Assembly: GCA_004194705.1 (NCBI GenBank) | Contig: SADC01000055.1 | Location: 62,001-126,000, forward strand | Source of the DNA: Ditylenchus dipsaci | Lineage: Eukaryota > Nematoda > Chromadorea > Rhabditida > Anguinidae | Direction: 5' to 3' | DNA length: 64,000 nucleotides | Part shown: positions 31,277-43,400 of the stretch, one piece after another | Position numbering within the stretch: position 1 is the first letter of the stretch | How the letters are laid out: the number at the start of each line of letters is the position of its first letter | Made by a program: the position numbers and the translations under genes | The notes under the pieces: generated by a model | The model's database searches: none | Seen by the model: the letters and a program-made list of their open reading frames with translations, nothing else | What the model was told of the DNA's origin: nothing

Positions 31277-31571
31277 CAGTCCACTCTTAATAAACCCGCA
31301 TCAACATATTTTGAAAATTTTCACGAATTTTTTATTTTATTTCATCTTTTTGCTTGCCGTTTTCAGTTGCAATGACAAATTAGACGAGTGCTTGTTTAGA
31401 AACAGAGTAAAATAACCGATTCCTTCAAAATCGCTTAGTGTTTTTTGTTTTTGTGTTGATGCGAAAAAAACCGTTAAATTGAATAAAGAATGCTCCCGAT
31501 AAACACGCTCTTTCGGTGAACTGGCACACCAGGCTGATCCTCAGGGGTGCCGGTTCATCGAGAGTGGACTG
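31277..31571. mobile_element. MITE with CAGTCCACTCT ends
   Basis: Inverted ends CAGTCCACTCTTAATAAA and ATCGAGAGTGGACTG, with TA on the left flank. It belongs to the loose CAGTNNACTCTCGAT group. Confidence 0.6.
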
Positions 31572-31619
31572 CATTACAAAAAAAAGCAACAGGAGAAATT
31601 TTTTTTAAAAATCAATACA

Positions 31620-31800
31620 AAATAATAATCCTGTGCTTATTTTGCCAAAGAAGGTTTTTGTGTGAGGTTTGCTGAGAGGTGGTCCTCCAATGCAAATTTG
31701 GCTGAGAACAAGGAGATTGGTTGGTACAAGGAAGATGCTGGATGCTCTGGTCAATTGGTTGGAAGAATGGAAACCACACACGCTGATGTAGACTGACCTT
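31620..31800. other. GC-richer open island of unknown nature
   Basis: The plus strand encodes CAYFAKEGFCVRFAERWSSN and GWYKEDAGCSGQLVGRM without a stop, but at least two minus-strand frames are open too, and no convincing splice sites were found. It may be an exon of an unidentified gene. Confidence 0.25.
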
Positions 31801-32391
31801 TGATCAAATCAAAAATCAACACAATCAAAAAATCCAATCAAAAAAACATGTTTTAATCTAAAAAATTTTGAATTTGTCATGGGTCATGGTTTTACAAGTA
31901 CATGGCTGAAATCTATTTTTGAATATTTAATTTTTCAGTTATACTTGTTCATGCTGCCACATATTGCTCTAAATTATTTCTTCATTTTGCCATTTAATAT
32001 CTTTTTCTCGTTTACTCGGCTGCTTAGCTCTACCGCGTACACAGTTCCCTAAAAATGGGGACTCAGTAAGGATGCAGTAAGACCATTTTTTATTACACTT
32101 TTAGTGAACGATATGGGATTTTGTAGCCCTGACAATATCCCAGCGATCGGCATTTTAAAATTTCCATAGTGATATAGGGACCATAAATTAATTAACAAAA
32201 GTCTAGGCGTGATTTGAAACCCCCAAACTTTCAGATTTTTTAATGATACCGATGGTAAGAGAGTTCGTTTGAGTATTGAGGAGAAACGTGACCAAAACAA
32301 ATTTTCAAGCGGAAGGGCTGAAGCGGCTAAAGTGCATTATAATGTTCAGGTACGTATCCAGATGGCGGATGAAGTTAACCGGGCTAAAAGT

Positions 32392-32513
32392 TACCGTATT
32401 TTCTCTAATAGACGGGTATACCCGTCTATTTTTCGACCCCCCTCGAGGGTTACCCGTCTATTAGAGACTACCCTTCTAATAGAGACTACCCGTCTATTAG
32501 AGAAAATACGGTA
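32392..32513. mobile_element. TACCGTATTT-family MITE
   Basis: Inverted ends TACCGTATTTTCTCTAATA and TATTAGAGAAAATACGGTA. The whole interior consists of CCCGTCTATTAGAGACTA-type repeats. Confidence 0.8.
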
Positions 32514-32776
32514 CCTTGCAATTTTTAATTTCCTTACAAACAAACAATAAAATTCAAAAACGGTGTAGGTGAAAGGTCTTCTCGGGGCTCTACACCACCC
32601 CCCCCCTTTGGATTCATATTATATAATGTCGAAAACACGATTTTCGCTTGACCTTTGCAGTGAATATCCTCCTATTGTAATTATCCTCTCATTGTAAAAG
32701 TTTATCAAAAAAGCTCAAGTGTACTCAAGTACTCAAATATGAGTCGCAGAGCCTGGAAAAATTGTGTAACAGTATA

Positions 32777-33859
32777 CAGGGTTATTCAAGAAATTGTAAC
32801 ACTTTCAAACTGCCATAACTTTTTATCCCGGCACGATTTCGAAATTTTGTAAACGCAGATCGACTCAGAATTTCATGGCAATTTTTTGGCATATAACACC
32901 CGAAAAATTTTTTTTTTGCAAAAATTCGAAAATTTGCCTTGGTCCCCCTGTTGTCCCAAAATGCCGAAATATCGAGTTATCAAAAATTCCGCTATTCCAC
33001 TGTTTCCGTAGCTGTTTTTCGAGGAGCCGTTGCATTCACCGTATCTTCGTGTTTGGGTAGCCATCGGACGTCGTGGAGTGATCGGGCCATTCTTCTTTGA
33101 ACAAAGCGTTACCGGTCCGGTGTATCTGCATATGCTGCAAACTTTCTTTCATCCCCGTGTGCAAGGTAAAAATTTGTTCGATTCGATGTGCCATGTGGGT
33201 TATTTGGTACTCGTTCTAGGCCTACAGAATGTGGTTTTTATGCAAGACGGTGCGCCGCCTCATTTCAGTGTGCTAGTGCGTGATTGGCTAGATGAGAATT
33301 TCCCTCTTCGATGGATGGGTCGAGGATCGCCTGCTGAACCTTCTCCCTTTCGTTGGCCGCCCTACTCTCCGGATCTTACGCCGTGTGATTTCTTTCTCTG
33401 GGGCTATTTGAAGAGTCGCATCTACCGCACACAGCCTGCTGATCTCAATGAATTACGACAAAGAATAGTGCATGAATTCGAAAACCTTCCCGGTGATATG
33501 GTGCTTCGTTCAATTGACTCATATGGGCGACGTTTGGAGCGTTGTTTGGAAGTGGAAGGAAAGAGCGTGGGACAGAGTTATGGGAATTAAAAATCTTGTG
33601 TTCATTTGTAATCAATTTTGAGAGAATTCGCTGTGTAAATGTGACGTAATGCAATGTTTAACAATTTCGGCATTTTGGGACAACAGGGGGGACCAAGGCA
33701 AATTTTCAAATTTTTGCAAAAAAAAATTTTTTCGGGTGTTATATGCCAAAAAAATTGCCATAAAATTCTGAGTCGATCTGCGTTTACAAAATTTCGAAAT
33801 CGTGCCGGGATAAAAAGTTATGGCAGTTTGAAAGTGTTACAATTTCTTGAATAACCCTG
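32777..33859 (+). mobile_element. Deleted mariner/IS630-type transposon with long inverted repeats
   Basis: The element starts CAGGGTTATTCAAGAAATTG and ends with the inverse, flanked by TA. Arms of about 200 bp are nearly perfect inverted copies and contain the GCCTTGGTCCCCCTGTTG motif. The interior keeps only the 3' part of a transposase gene. Confidence 0.9.
32996..33590 (+). pseudogene. mariner-type (DDE_3) transposase, C-terminal part only
   Basis: An open frame continues from FFEEPLHSPYLRVWVAIG and includes GVIGPFFFEQSVTGPVYL, then FMQDGAPPHFSVLVRDWLD (second catalytic Asp) and YSPDLTPCDFFLWGYLKSR (third catalytic Asp). The N-terminal DNA-binding helices and the first Asp are missing because the frame begins directly inside the left inverted repeat. 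This copy cannot encode an active enzyme and resembles an internal deletion derivative. Confidence 0.9.
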
Positions 33860-34750
33860 TAGAGTATATGCTCTCAAAATCCTCCCGCTGGAATAATTTT
33901 TTAATCCGTGAAATTTTCTTGAAATTTTAAATAAAAATGGTTTTGACTCTGAAATCTTAGTACGAAAAGCGATGCGAGGGATTATAGGAAAGAGCAGACG
34001 ATGAGGTGGTTCATATGGATATAAGATAATATGCGGTATTTTACTCCCTGCTGACATACGCTGGCCTAACTTAAGTCTGTACTTATTAACACGGAAAAAG
34101 CTGTGTGTACCGAACCCTGGGTTTTGTGCAGAATTTCCCGATGAATACAACAGCTGAATAAAAATTTGGAAATGAGGAGGCCTTCAAACAGGTTATTCAG
34201 ATTCTGAAGTTGTAATAGAAACTTGTTTAAATATCTTCCCTTTTAGCAAATATTTGATTCTGACACCGGATTTGTGCTCAGCGTAGGCGATTTACTTGTA
34301 AATTTGCTTCTAAAATACTTAAGTTACAAAATTTCGAATTCCGCTCAAGATAAAAAACGTTCAAACAGTGAATTTCGGGCTATTTTAAAACAATATAAAA
34401 CAAACTATTCATAATCGAAATTTTACGGTCTTGGGCGGAATCGAAAAATGGACAGTGATTTAAATATTTAAAAAGGAGTTTCGTTATGTCGGGGGTACGT
34501 TATATCGAGGTTTGACTGTACTAATGAACTCATTAATGGGTTTAACTAATTTAAATTGTCTTTTCGCTTCAAATTATGCAGATAACGTGTTTTAGGGCAC
34601 GGAAAACCTTAAATTTGACTTTGGAGATCGAGGGGGGGGGTTGCGGCTGAATTTTTCGGTGTTATTTCCGAGAAATTTTTTTTAAAGGAAAGAGTTGTCT
34701 CAACGCAAAAAGTCAAATTTTGGTTGAAAATTTTTTTAAAAATTCTTTTC
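33860..34750. repeat. Repeat-derived stretch without genes
   Basis: A partial copy of the GACACCGGATTYGTGCTCAG...AGCGTAG family lies at 34230-34460; related sequence occurs at 48990-50100, 51820-52600, 57590-57830 and 62980-63160. One TATATCGAGGTTTGACTGTA end is at 34501-34520. Confidence 0.5.
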
Positions 34751-34756
34751 TCCTCC

Positions 34757-35110
34757 TTAAAGAGGCATGCCCGTCGCAGATGGAATATTTCAAAAAAACG
34801 GTTACCAGGTCAATTAAAAAAAGAATTATTTTGAAAATGTTTTTGTTTGGTACTCTCCGAATAATAAGTAAGCAAAAGCGCTTTTCCGTTTAATAGCATG
34901 GGTGGCCGAGTGGTAAAGGGAGACAGGCCAGTTAGCCACGCGGCTAGTTTGCCACGGCCAGTTCGACACGGTTCTCAAAATGACCATTTTGCCACAAAAA
35001 GGCTTCCAAACAATTTTTTTTAACTTTTTTTGTAGTTCGAAGAACGTGTTTGAGTCCGTCCTAACTTACCCTGGCCTACCCTTGCCTAAGCCTAAAACAA
35101 AACCGTGCCG
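34757..35110. repeat. One-ended GGCATGCCCGTCG element and tRNA-like scrap
   Basis: AAAGAGGCATGCCCGTCGCA starts a relic of the 18575-18795 family. GGGTGGCCGAGTGGTAAAGG at 34900-34920 looks like the 5' third of a tRNA-Leu or tRNA-Ser, but no remaining cloverleaf follows. A dispersed-core copy lies at 35050-35100. Confidence 0.4.
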
Positions 35111-35199
35111 AAAATGGGCCTGTGTTAGACTGACCGTTTACCGTGGTAAAGCAGCGGCTTTGTCTGAAAGTAAGTCGTCATTGGAGGTATAATTTGGTA

Positions 35200-36300
35200 C
35201 TTGTTCACTTAAGGGGGAGTAGTCTAGTACCCCTTTTTGTGCGGGTAGCTGGAGTAGGGAGAAGAGAATCTAGATATTTTACAAGTTTTTGAACGTCTCC
35301 ATTCATTGACTGCGGTTCTTCTTTCAAACAATTTTCATCATTTTGAAAAATTCAGTAATTGTTTCAAATTTTCATTTATTTGTTCTTAGCTTGAGCCTCG
35401 TATATCAATAAGGATTTTTATTGTAATGTAAAGACCTAAGTCTAAACAGTAACTTTTTCCCTAAAGAAACGAGACTTTTGGAATACATTTCTTTTGAAAA
35501 TCCAAGTTTGATGTGATTTGAAAGCCTAAGCCTTTCGAAATAGCCAAGCCTAGGTAATTTTTGAAAGCGAAAAAAGAGTCTAAAATAATTTCAGAATACG
35601 CAATCCTAAAAGATTTCCAGAAAACAGAAGCCTAATATAATTTTGAAAGACAAAAGTCTAAAGTATTTTTTAAAGCCGAAGTCTGGAAAGGTATGTAAAA
35701 CACAAATGTTTGTCTATTTAAGCAATTGTACAAATATATATTTTAACAATGAAACAAATATTCAGACTAGCTACCCCAGACTTAAGGTCTCTAAGTTCAG
35801 AACAGTTATGGAAAAAGTAGCTTGAGTAATTCTAGCCTTTTATCATAACCGCCGTATTCCAATGCTATATTGAAAGCCAGTCCATGCACCGGAATATGTT
35901 AACTGATCAAGGGGTCATATAAATTTATTATTTTTTTTTAAGCAAAAGAGAATCTGAGCGAAACCTTTCTATTACATAAGACTGCAGAATGGATTTGTAA
36001 ACACCTTTTCTATCATTGAGCTAGCAGATGCTTGAGCTAATCATATCCATTGGACTTGTTGTATCCTATCTAGAGAGAGACAACTTCTTAATAGCTTATT
36101 CGGACACAAACTGATCTGAACACAGACGTTAGACCTTTGTATACTACCAGTAACAGACACGTTTGAATCACTACAACACAAATGGTGATTCAAACACAGT
36201 ACACAACAGTACACAACAGAATTTTCCATTTGAATCTGAAAAGCCGGCAATCTATAATGATCACACGATAAATTGAGCTCAGAATATGACAAGTACATCA
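35200..36300. other. Gene-poor stretch
   Basis: TTTGAAAGCCTAAGCCT-like words recur at 35515-35690. No gene, tRNA or clear element ends were seen. Confidence 0.35.
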
Positions 36301-36317
36301 AAGGATATCCAAGTAAA

Positions 36318-37030
36318 TTAAGTTTGTAGGTTGAATCGACTTAAATCGATGTAGAGCTTCTTGAAGGTTTTGAAGACGTGCTGTAGTCCAAATAAGGCGA
36401 AATTCGTCTCTCTGACAGACGTAGTCGGCGACAATTGCTTTGGTTCTTTTACCGGAATCACCAAATTGTAAGAGCATGCTTTTGCAGATCCAGCATTGTC
36501 AGCATTAGACGATTTTTTCTTTAGGTTATAAAAAAATTTCCGATCTGCTTCAACCATTGAACACTTTCGACGCCTACTGTCTCTTGCCGAAAATGGGTTT
36601 TCATAACACAAATTTATAAAGCTACATGATTTTATTAGGCGAACCAACCTGTATCTCAATCTGCTAATTTCCAGCCGTCTTGTTTCGTGCAATTCCCACT
36701 TTGATTGTTTCCTTGATTGGTGAGCTGAGTCCTTGCGCCTCATCATTGTGTTTTACGTGTGATGAATGAAAGCTAAACGATTCTACGATGATACTGTTTG
36801 AGTCACTTGGCCTTCGCACACGCATCAACGCAGAGCATTTGTATCCCTTTCTTCTTGAGTACAAGCATTTTCAATCGGCAATGATATGTTCCTCCAAATA
36901 GAATCAAGCTCAGGTAAACAATAAATAGTTTATCATACTTGGTCCAGGTGCCTTTGTTTGCATTCAACCATTCCTCGAAGCTGTCTTTATCTTCAAACTG
37001 ACGTATAAGCAAGTATTCACGAGTATTCAA
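36318..37030 (-). pseudogene. FLYWCH-type zinc finger gene fragment
   Basis: Three minus-strand frames appear in order: FEDKDSFEEWLNANKGTWTKYDK with TYHCRLKMLVLKKK (37030-36830), then GYKCSALMRVRRPSDSN with SFHSSHVKH (36845-36735), then a basic segment (WELHETRRLEISRLRYR and ADRKFFYNLKKKSSN, to 36318). The W, C, C and H-x-H spacing fits the FLYWCH zinc finger often found in Mutator-derived transposases. The segments lie in different frames without clear introns between them, so it is probably decayed or needs unseen splicing. Confidence 0.4.
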
Positions 37031-37496
37031 GTATTCACGAAGAAAGTATTCAAGTATTCACAAACTATGAAATCATCCATAAACTAATGGATTGGATTCT
37101 TAAAATAACAATTTTTTATCTGGCCGGTGAAAGGTGTAACAAGTTGAACAACTATTGAACAGGAATTAAGCATTTAGGTTATGGAAAACCTATGCTTTAT
37201 CAGTGCAATAGCTATGAAAAGTATTATCTGCTGAAAAATCTAGCAAAAACAGGCTTAAAATGACTAAAAATCCAATATGGAACTAGAAATAAGTAATTTG
37301 GTACTAGAAATAAGTATTTTGATACTAGAAAAAAGTACAACCCTTTTGTGACATAACGGTCATTTTAAAAACGGGGCAGACTGATCTTGAGGCGAACTGA
37401 CCAGGGCGAACTGATCGTTGGGCGAACTGACTTGTCACCTGAATAAATCTACTTTATTTATGTGTTCTAGGTTATCAATTGTAGAAAAAAAATTGT
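37031..37496. other. No gene seen
   Basis: Short GGCGAACTGACC repeats lie at 37380-37435, and TATTCAAGTATTCACGA repeats at 37005-37060. Confidence 0.4.
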
Positions 37497-37570
37497 TGCC
37501 TCCAGCAGGGGTCGAACCTGCGACCTTGGGCTTATTAGACCCACGCTCTAACCAACTGAGCTATGAAGGC
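37497..37570 (-). tRNA. trnI-AAT: tRNA-Ile (AAT)
   Basis: A 74-nt cloverleaf folds on the minus strand: acceptor stem GCCTTCA/TGGAGGC, box A TAGCTCAGTTGGTTAGAGC, anticodon loop CTAATAA (anticodon AAT), and T-arm GCAGG TTCGACC CCTGC. Confidence 0.93.
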
Positions 37571-37654
37571 ACATGATCGACAAAGAATGAGTAGAGGTCA
37601 TAGCCTTTTTACAGGGGGCCCACGTGATTTCATTAATCGGAAAAGAATTGCTAT

Positions 37655-37785
37655 TGGTCAGCCAAATCCATGAAAAATGAAGTGCACTCCATCCTCCAAA
37701 GAGTACGAGTTCTCTAACCAAATTTTGGTTGAAGAAATTATACTCTTTGGAGAGTGGGGTGCAGTTCATTTTCTGTTGGCCGAAT
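37655..37785. mobile_element. CTCCAAAGAGTA-family inverted-repeat element near tRNA-Ile
   Basis: The ends pair GTGCACTCCATCCTCCAAAG with the inverse of CTTTGGAGAGTGGGGTGCAG. The element lies about 85 bp upstream of the 5' end of the tRNA-Ile gene. Confidence 0.6.
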
Positions 37786-37799
37786 ATTACGCTCTTTAA

Positions 37800-40400
37800 T
37801 AGGTTGATTAATCAAAAAAGATTCGAAATTCAGCAGAGAGGTTTGATTTGTCTGTTTAAGGTTGACAATTTCGACAATCTTCGGTTAGGGCGCACTTTTC
37901 TTTGAACTCATTCGTTCTTCAGTGTTTTGCTAGTAAAAAAAAGCCTCTAATAGTTATGCCTACGCCTTGAGTACACAAGGCGCTTGATTGGAGTGGCGAA
38001 ATTTGCGACCCAACTAATGCGGATGGTGATTTAAGGCCCGATATTTGCTCTGCGACTTTTGCGAATGCGATATTTGTGGTCCGACTATTGCGGGTCGACG
38101 GTTGGTCGACAAATACAGATAGTCATTTTCCGGATGCGACGTTAGTGCACGAGACATTGACGGACACGTTTTTGCGATAATATTTATCCGGTATTCCTGA
38201 CAGAATAAACCTCCAAATATTTAGATGATCATGACATCATGGACTTCAGTGTTTACTCCTTATTCACTAAAGCTGACAAGACTCAAACCCAACAACAAAT
38301 TCCACAGGATAAACGCACAAAATACGATGCCGAATTTGACAACCAGATGAAAAACTTTGAATAGGAACGCAAGAAGTTGGATTTTTAAAAATATGTTTTA
38401 AGAAATTCCGGCGCTGCTCGGTTTTTGGTCAAAAAATTGAAAAAATGGTCGGTCGCGCCCTAAAACATATTTTTTACACGTTAAAAGCGCTAAAACATCA
38501 TCTTTTTGGGTGCTATGAAAGGGAATCGAACAACTCAGTCCGGCCAAATATAATATCGTAATTTGTGGCTGAAGACTCAAAAATAAAATTAGTATGGTAT
38601 TGCTCAATTTCAAAACTTCCGCCTTGGTCCCCCGTGTTAAATTTTCGGACTCTCAGGATGGTTTCGCATGTTTCTCCTACTTTTGATAGCAAACAGGACA
38701 AGCAATAGCGCATTCGAAAGAAGAGATTCAACGCTAAATAATGACGTATTTTTTTGAAATGTTCATCAAAAAATTGATTATTAAACATCGTTTACAAAAA
38801 TTTTGAAAATACCGCAGTGTTTTTGAGCCGCCCTGTAAAATTGAGGAAACAAAAGTACGTATGAAGTCGTCCAATTCGACAGAAAATAATTTTAAAAGCG
38901 GTTTTTCTTAATTTAGGTCCAGTTCTTTATCAATTGTATGACTTCAGATTTTCGACCAATTTTTAATCTTATATTGTAAGGCATGTTGTTTGAGATAGGT
39001 TTTACCTGATTACTTACCTGCTTTTACCTGATTTACCTAAGATAGGTTTTACCTTTTTACCTGATTGTTATTTGGTAATGTCGTTTTCTGGCAGAAAGTG
39101 ATTTATTTTTATCATTGACCATTTTTCATTATTGACACTATCTGTCTGCACTTTCAAAATTGATTGACACAAAAAATTAAAATGTTTAATTCTGATAAAG
39201 TAACACTTGATATTCAAACGGAGATGTAAAAAGTCGGGCTCTTTGAAATCAAACAGCTCCACGAAAAAATCTATTTGCTCATGTATAAAGAAAAAGGCAT
39301 AAACCAGCTTATATTATTTGCTGCTTTTGCAAAAATAAATATTTAGAAAAAGTAAATAAATATCTAGCATTTTATATATTTTTTACAATCTTAAACATTG
39401 ATAAAATATGTTTTTTTGTTATTTTTTCTGGATTTTTTTCATTGCTCCTTTGCATGCAGTTCAGGTAGATTGTAATCCAATAAAAAAAACGAACTGTTCA
39501 TTCAAAAAACACCGCCACTTCATCCTTTAGAATTTTTTTCGCGAAAAAACTCACCTGAATTTTTTTGCAATTTATTCTTTTTTGTCAAATAGAAAAGAAA
39601 TCTAGAGATAAAATAGCTTATGGCTGTACATGTGTTGGTGTGGCACCCGAAAGTTCATGCCTTGGTTTGTCTCGCACCGAACAAATTGTCAGCCCGTGTG
39701 TTTGAAATCAGTACTTTCTGATTTCTCGGTGAATCTAAATTGTGATTAAAACTTCAAGCTCTCAACGTCTGGACCCGATTGGGGAAAGAAGGTGGAAGAC
39801 CGGATCCATGCACCTCATGGAGTAGAGAAACCGACTCTGCGAGATGGATGGCCCGGCAGCACGTTCTCAAATCAAACTTCGCACGGCCTAGCTTTGGATG
39901 GTGGATGGAAGGACAGCAAGCGACCCGGCTACAAAGAACCCGAAGAAAAGTCAAGAATCTAATATAGAAATTTAGTAAACTGTCTGTTTCATCTGACATT
40001 GTAATTTGGCCGAGTTTCGTAAATAAAAATGCTGTTCTGTTATCTGCCCTAGGTCCGCCAAATAAATGTATTTTTACTGAAGTCAGAAAACCATAATTTT
40101 AAAACAGTCATAGCTCGAAAACTTCACTCACTGAAAAAATGAAAAAATCAAGCGCATAATCGTAATCAGCATGAAAGTTGTACAAGGATCAACACCTGCT
40201 GCAATCCATATTGGACGTGGTAACACATTTTACATAGTTAAATAAATTTCCATATCCAATCCTTTTTTCATGGTCAGAAAAACCTTAAAAGTTAACGGCA
40301 TTCTAGAAAGTCAACAAAATTTTTTGGCATTTTCGGGTTCGGCCGGCACGTGGAGGACTTTCTCAAAAAAATTAAAAAAAAAGTTAATTAATTCAAATAA
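37800..40400. other. Gene-poor stretch
   Basis: ATAGGTTTTACCTGATT tandem words lie at 38995-39065. A GC-richer patch at 39765-39965 has open frames on both strands (plus: RPDPCTSWSRETDSARWMAR) but no family match I can defend. A GCCTTGGTCCCCCGTG motif is at 38631-38646. ACATAGTTAA-like words at 40230-40320 recall the 19.4-kb minisatellite. Confidence 0.35.
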
Positions 40401-40410
40401 TTAGTGAATA

Positions 40411-43400
40411 TTGTTTGTTGAGGGTCACAAATGGAGCAAAGAGCGCCATGTAAAGTGTGAAACCCCTAAGAAAAATGGCTACTACATGTCTTTTTGCTAC
40501 ACTTACAACAGGGAGCCTCTAAATTATCGAGATGCTTTTGTAAAGTGTGCTAAAGAAGGGGCTCTCTACTTCAAGTCAATCACATACGCCATTTCAACTA
40601 TATAAAAAGTAAGGTAAATACAAGGCTACAGTTGAAATATACTTGATCGGAGGTGATGAAAATTAGAAATAATGAGCAAGAATCTCGAAAAATTTCAAAA
40701 TTTCGGTGCTAGTATAGAATACCCCCCCCCAAATCCGACCTTTTAAAATTGCTGTAACTACCCTTGTAAACAACAAGTTTAGGCTTAGCCCTTAGGCTCG
40801 GAGGTAGGCCAGCGTACGGAAGTTGTGACTGATAACTGTTTTACGCACTTATTTCTGGTCTGGGACATACATTTGGGTGCTCTTTACTTAAGTTTGAAAA
40901 GGTAAAATGTTTAGGGGGGAGAGGGTATTCTATACAAGGGTCAAAATTTTCTATTAATCAATTTGTAATCGCAGATTATTTTTCTCTAAAAGTGCTTTTT
41001 TAAACGTTATAAAATATGTTATCTAACTTTTTCGGGGGCTTAATAACCCAAACCCCAATTTTTTCTGCTCGCCTTAAAATTTAATTTAAACCAGAAATAG
41101 TCTCCACTTTTTCTTATTGCAGAAAATATGCAAAAACAATATGGTGTTTACGGTAAAAGCCTGAACGTTTGGGGCACTAAAGAGAGCTTCCCATTATCAC
41201 AGGACACTTGTTTTATACATGATCAGCAAAATTTCAAAAAACAAGTTAACTGTGAGACCGAAAAGCACTCCTACTTTTGTGAGTTCGACAAAATTAGTCC
41301 ATGTCCGGCTGGATGGTCGCACTATGACGGGCAGTGCTATAAGGTTGGCTAAAAATATGTGAAATATGCTAAAAATAGACTCATGTTAAAATTCCAGATT
41401 GCTCTTGCCAGAAAGACCAATACTTTACTTGGGACGATGGCGAAAGAAAATGTTTGGAAGAGCAGAGCCATTTAGCATCTGTGCACAGCTATGAAGAAAA
41501 CGAGTATATCTCATGTAAGCAGCAGATAAAAAAAAAATTGGTTTATCTTTCTTTATCATAGTAGCGTCAAAAATTTATTTTAATTTTTATAAATAAATTT
41601 GGTAGTTATTAGGGTTGGGATACGACATGTAAGTTAAAATTGCAGTAACTTACGCCGATGAGTAACCCAGAGTTATAATACACCTCAGTCAAAAAACGTT
41701 TTAGGCAAAAAGGATAGCATATTATCGTTTTAAAGGCAGTTTTGTTGTAACAGTAAGAAAAAATATTTTTTGATACTGTGGTATGCCAAATTATTGAGTT
41801 GGTGCATGTTTAACGTCGGTTTTGTTATTTGCCCACTATTCAACAACTACCCAAATACAAGTCGGCCTATAACATTTCTGAATATTATTCTGGAGCATAT
41901 TCACCCTCTACATCAATAACAGCTTCCCATTTGCTCGGTAGCCGATCAATTCCGCGAGCGAAGAAGTGAAAAAACTGGCAAGTAGGAAAAATTTACGATG
42001 ACCTAGAAGCAATTGTGGCCGATATTAAAGCGTGGATTACGTCGAAAAATGCTCACTTCTTTCACTTTCTCAAAATTAAGGCATTTATTGAATTTGTTTA
42101 AGTTCCCGCTGTGAAGACTATTGTGGTTTGAAAAACTACAAAAAACTACTTACCGTATTATCTCTAATAAGACTCCATGGGGCCTTATTTTTCAACCCTC
42201 TTTGAAGGTGGGTCTTATTAGAAGGTGGGGTCTGATTAGAATTCGCCTTTTTAGCCTAATTAGGCCTTATTTGAGGTGGGGCCTTATTTTTCAACACCTC
42301 TTAAGACATGGGGCCTTATTAGAAGGTGGGGCCTTATTGGAGAGTGGGGTCTTATTAGAGATAATACGGTAACTTAGGGGTTGAGTGCAGTGCTGGTAAT
42401 TTTAAAATTTTCGCTTCTGCTCCTAGCTACTGGCTTCAAAATTTTCGCTCTTGCTTTTGGCTGAGACCGGAGAATCTAGGAGCCAAGAGCAAAGAATTGC
42501 CCATACATGTGTGGGCGAAAAAATCGGCACCGGTGCCGGCTTTTTGAAAAAGTGGAGCCGGGCATCGGAAATCGGCGCTCGAGAAGTTGAAAATCTGATA
42601 TTCATGAGCTTAGTCTACCTTTCTTGAAAAGGCTAAGATTAAGCGAAAAAAAAATTGAAAAAATTAGCAAAAAAACGTGTCGGTCGGGGGCGTTAAACTC
42701 GCTAAATTTCAAGGAAAATAGCCTTTTTCTAGTGCATATGCAACAAAACGCTCAACCCACTGAGCCATGAAATCCAACTAACAGTCCGCTACTGCCCACT
42801 TTTCGCTGTTTTGGAAAGCCGTGAAGTAGTCCGTCTAAGATTACTACTACCGTATCCACTCTTGTAAACTGGCATCCCTAATTCAAAAAACGTGTTTGTG
42901 GTATCCTGTTTTTGACGCAGTTTTTAGAGACTTGTCTCGAGCAAGTTACCTTTTATTTTGTAGCTCATCTCACTGGCTAGAAAATGATTGCCAATTTGTT
43001 TGAAAGAAGTCTTCAAAACGGGTCAAAATCATAATGCCGGGAACACATTTTTGAATGAAGGGGTGGCCGTTTATTAGAGTGAATACTGTATATAGTACAA
43101 GTAGTCCTAAAAAGTTTTCTTTAAGCGCCCTCAAAGGGAGCCCCATATACATACGTACTGAAATTAGGACCAAAACCAAATTAGAACCAAGGCATATTTT
43201 GGCACTGGATTATGCACAAAATCTGTCTAATAAAATAAAGACTTTTCTTTTTATATAAATTATTAGTAAACAGTATTTTGTACAGTTGTACAGTACAGCC
43301 TTACTTCCACAGAAAGCTTGGCTAGGTTATCGACGTCATGATATAGTCAATAACCAGCCCAGCTCTTTTTCCAATATTGATGGTTCTGATACATCTTTTG

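Noticed and set aside
32049..32300. Minus-strand 83-residue frame
   Set aside because: No domain, splice or conservation evidence by eye.
34900..34925. tRNA-like start GGGTGGCCGAGTGGTAAAGG
   Set aside because: No anticodon or T arm follows, so it is a fragment at best.
36041..36301. Cysteine-bearing minus-strand frame
   Set aside because: No start, signal peptide or splice support; probably chance.
39765..39967. GC-richer patch, possibly the C-terminus of a non-LTR retrotransposon protein
   Set aside because: The resemblance to reverse-transcriptase tails is too weak and neither strand gives a defining motif.
42750..42775. Minus-strand D-arm-like TGGCTCAGTGGGTTGAGCG
   Set aside because: No cloverleaf or box B could be completed nearby.
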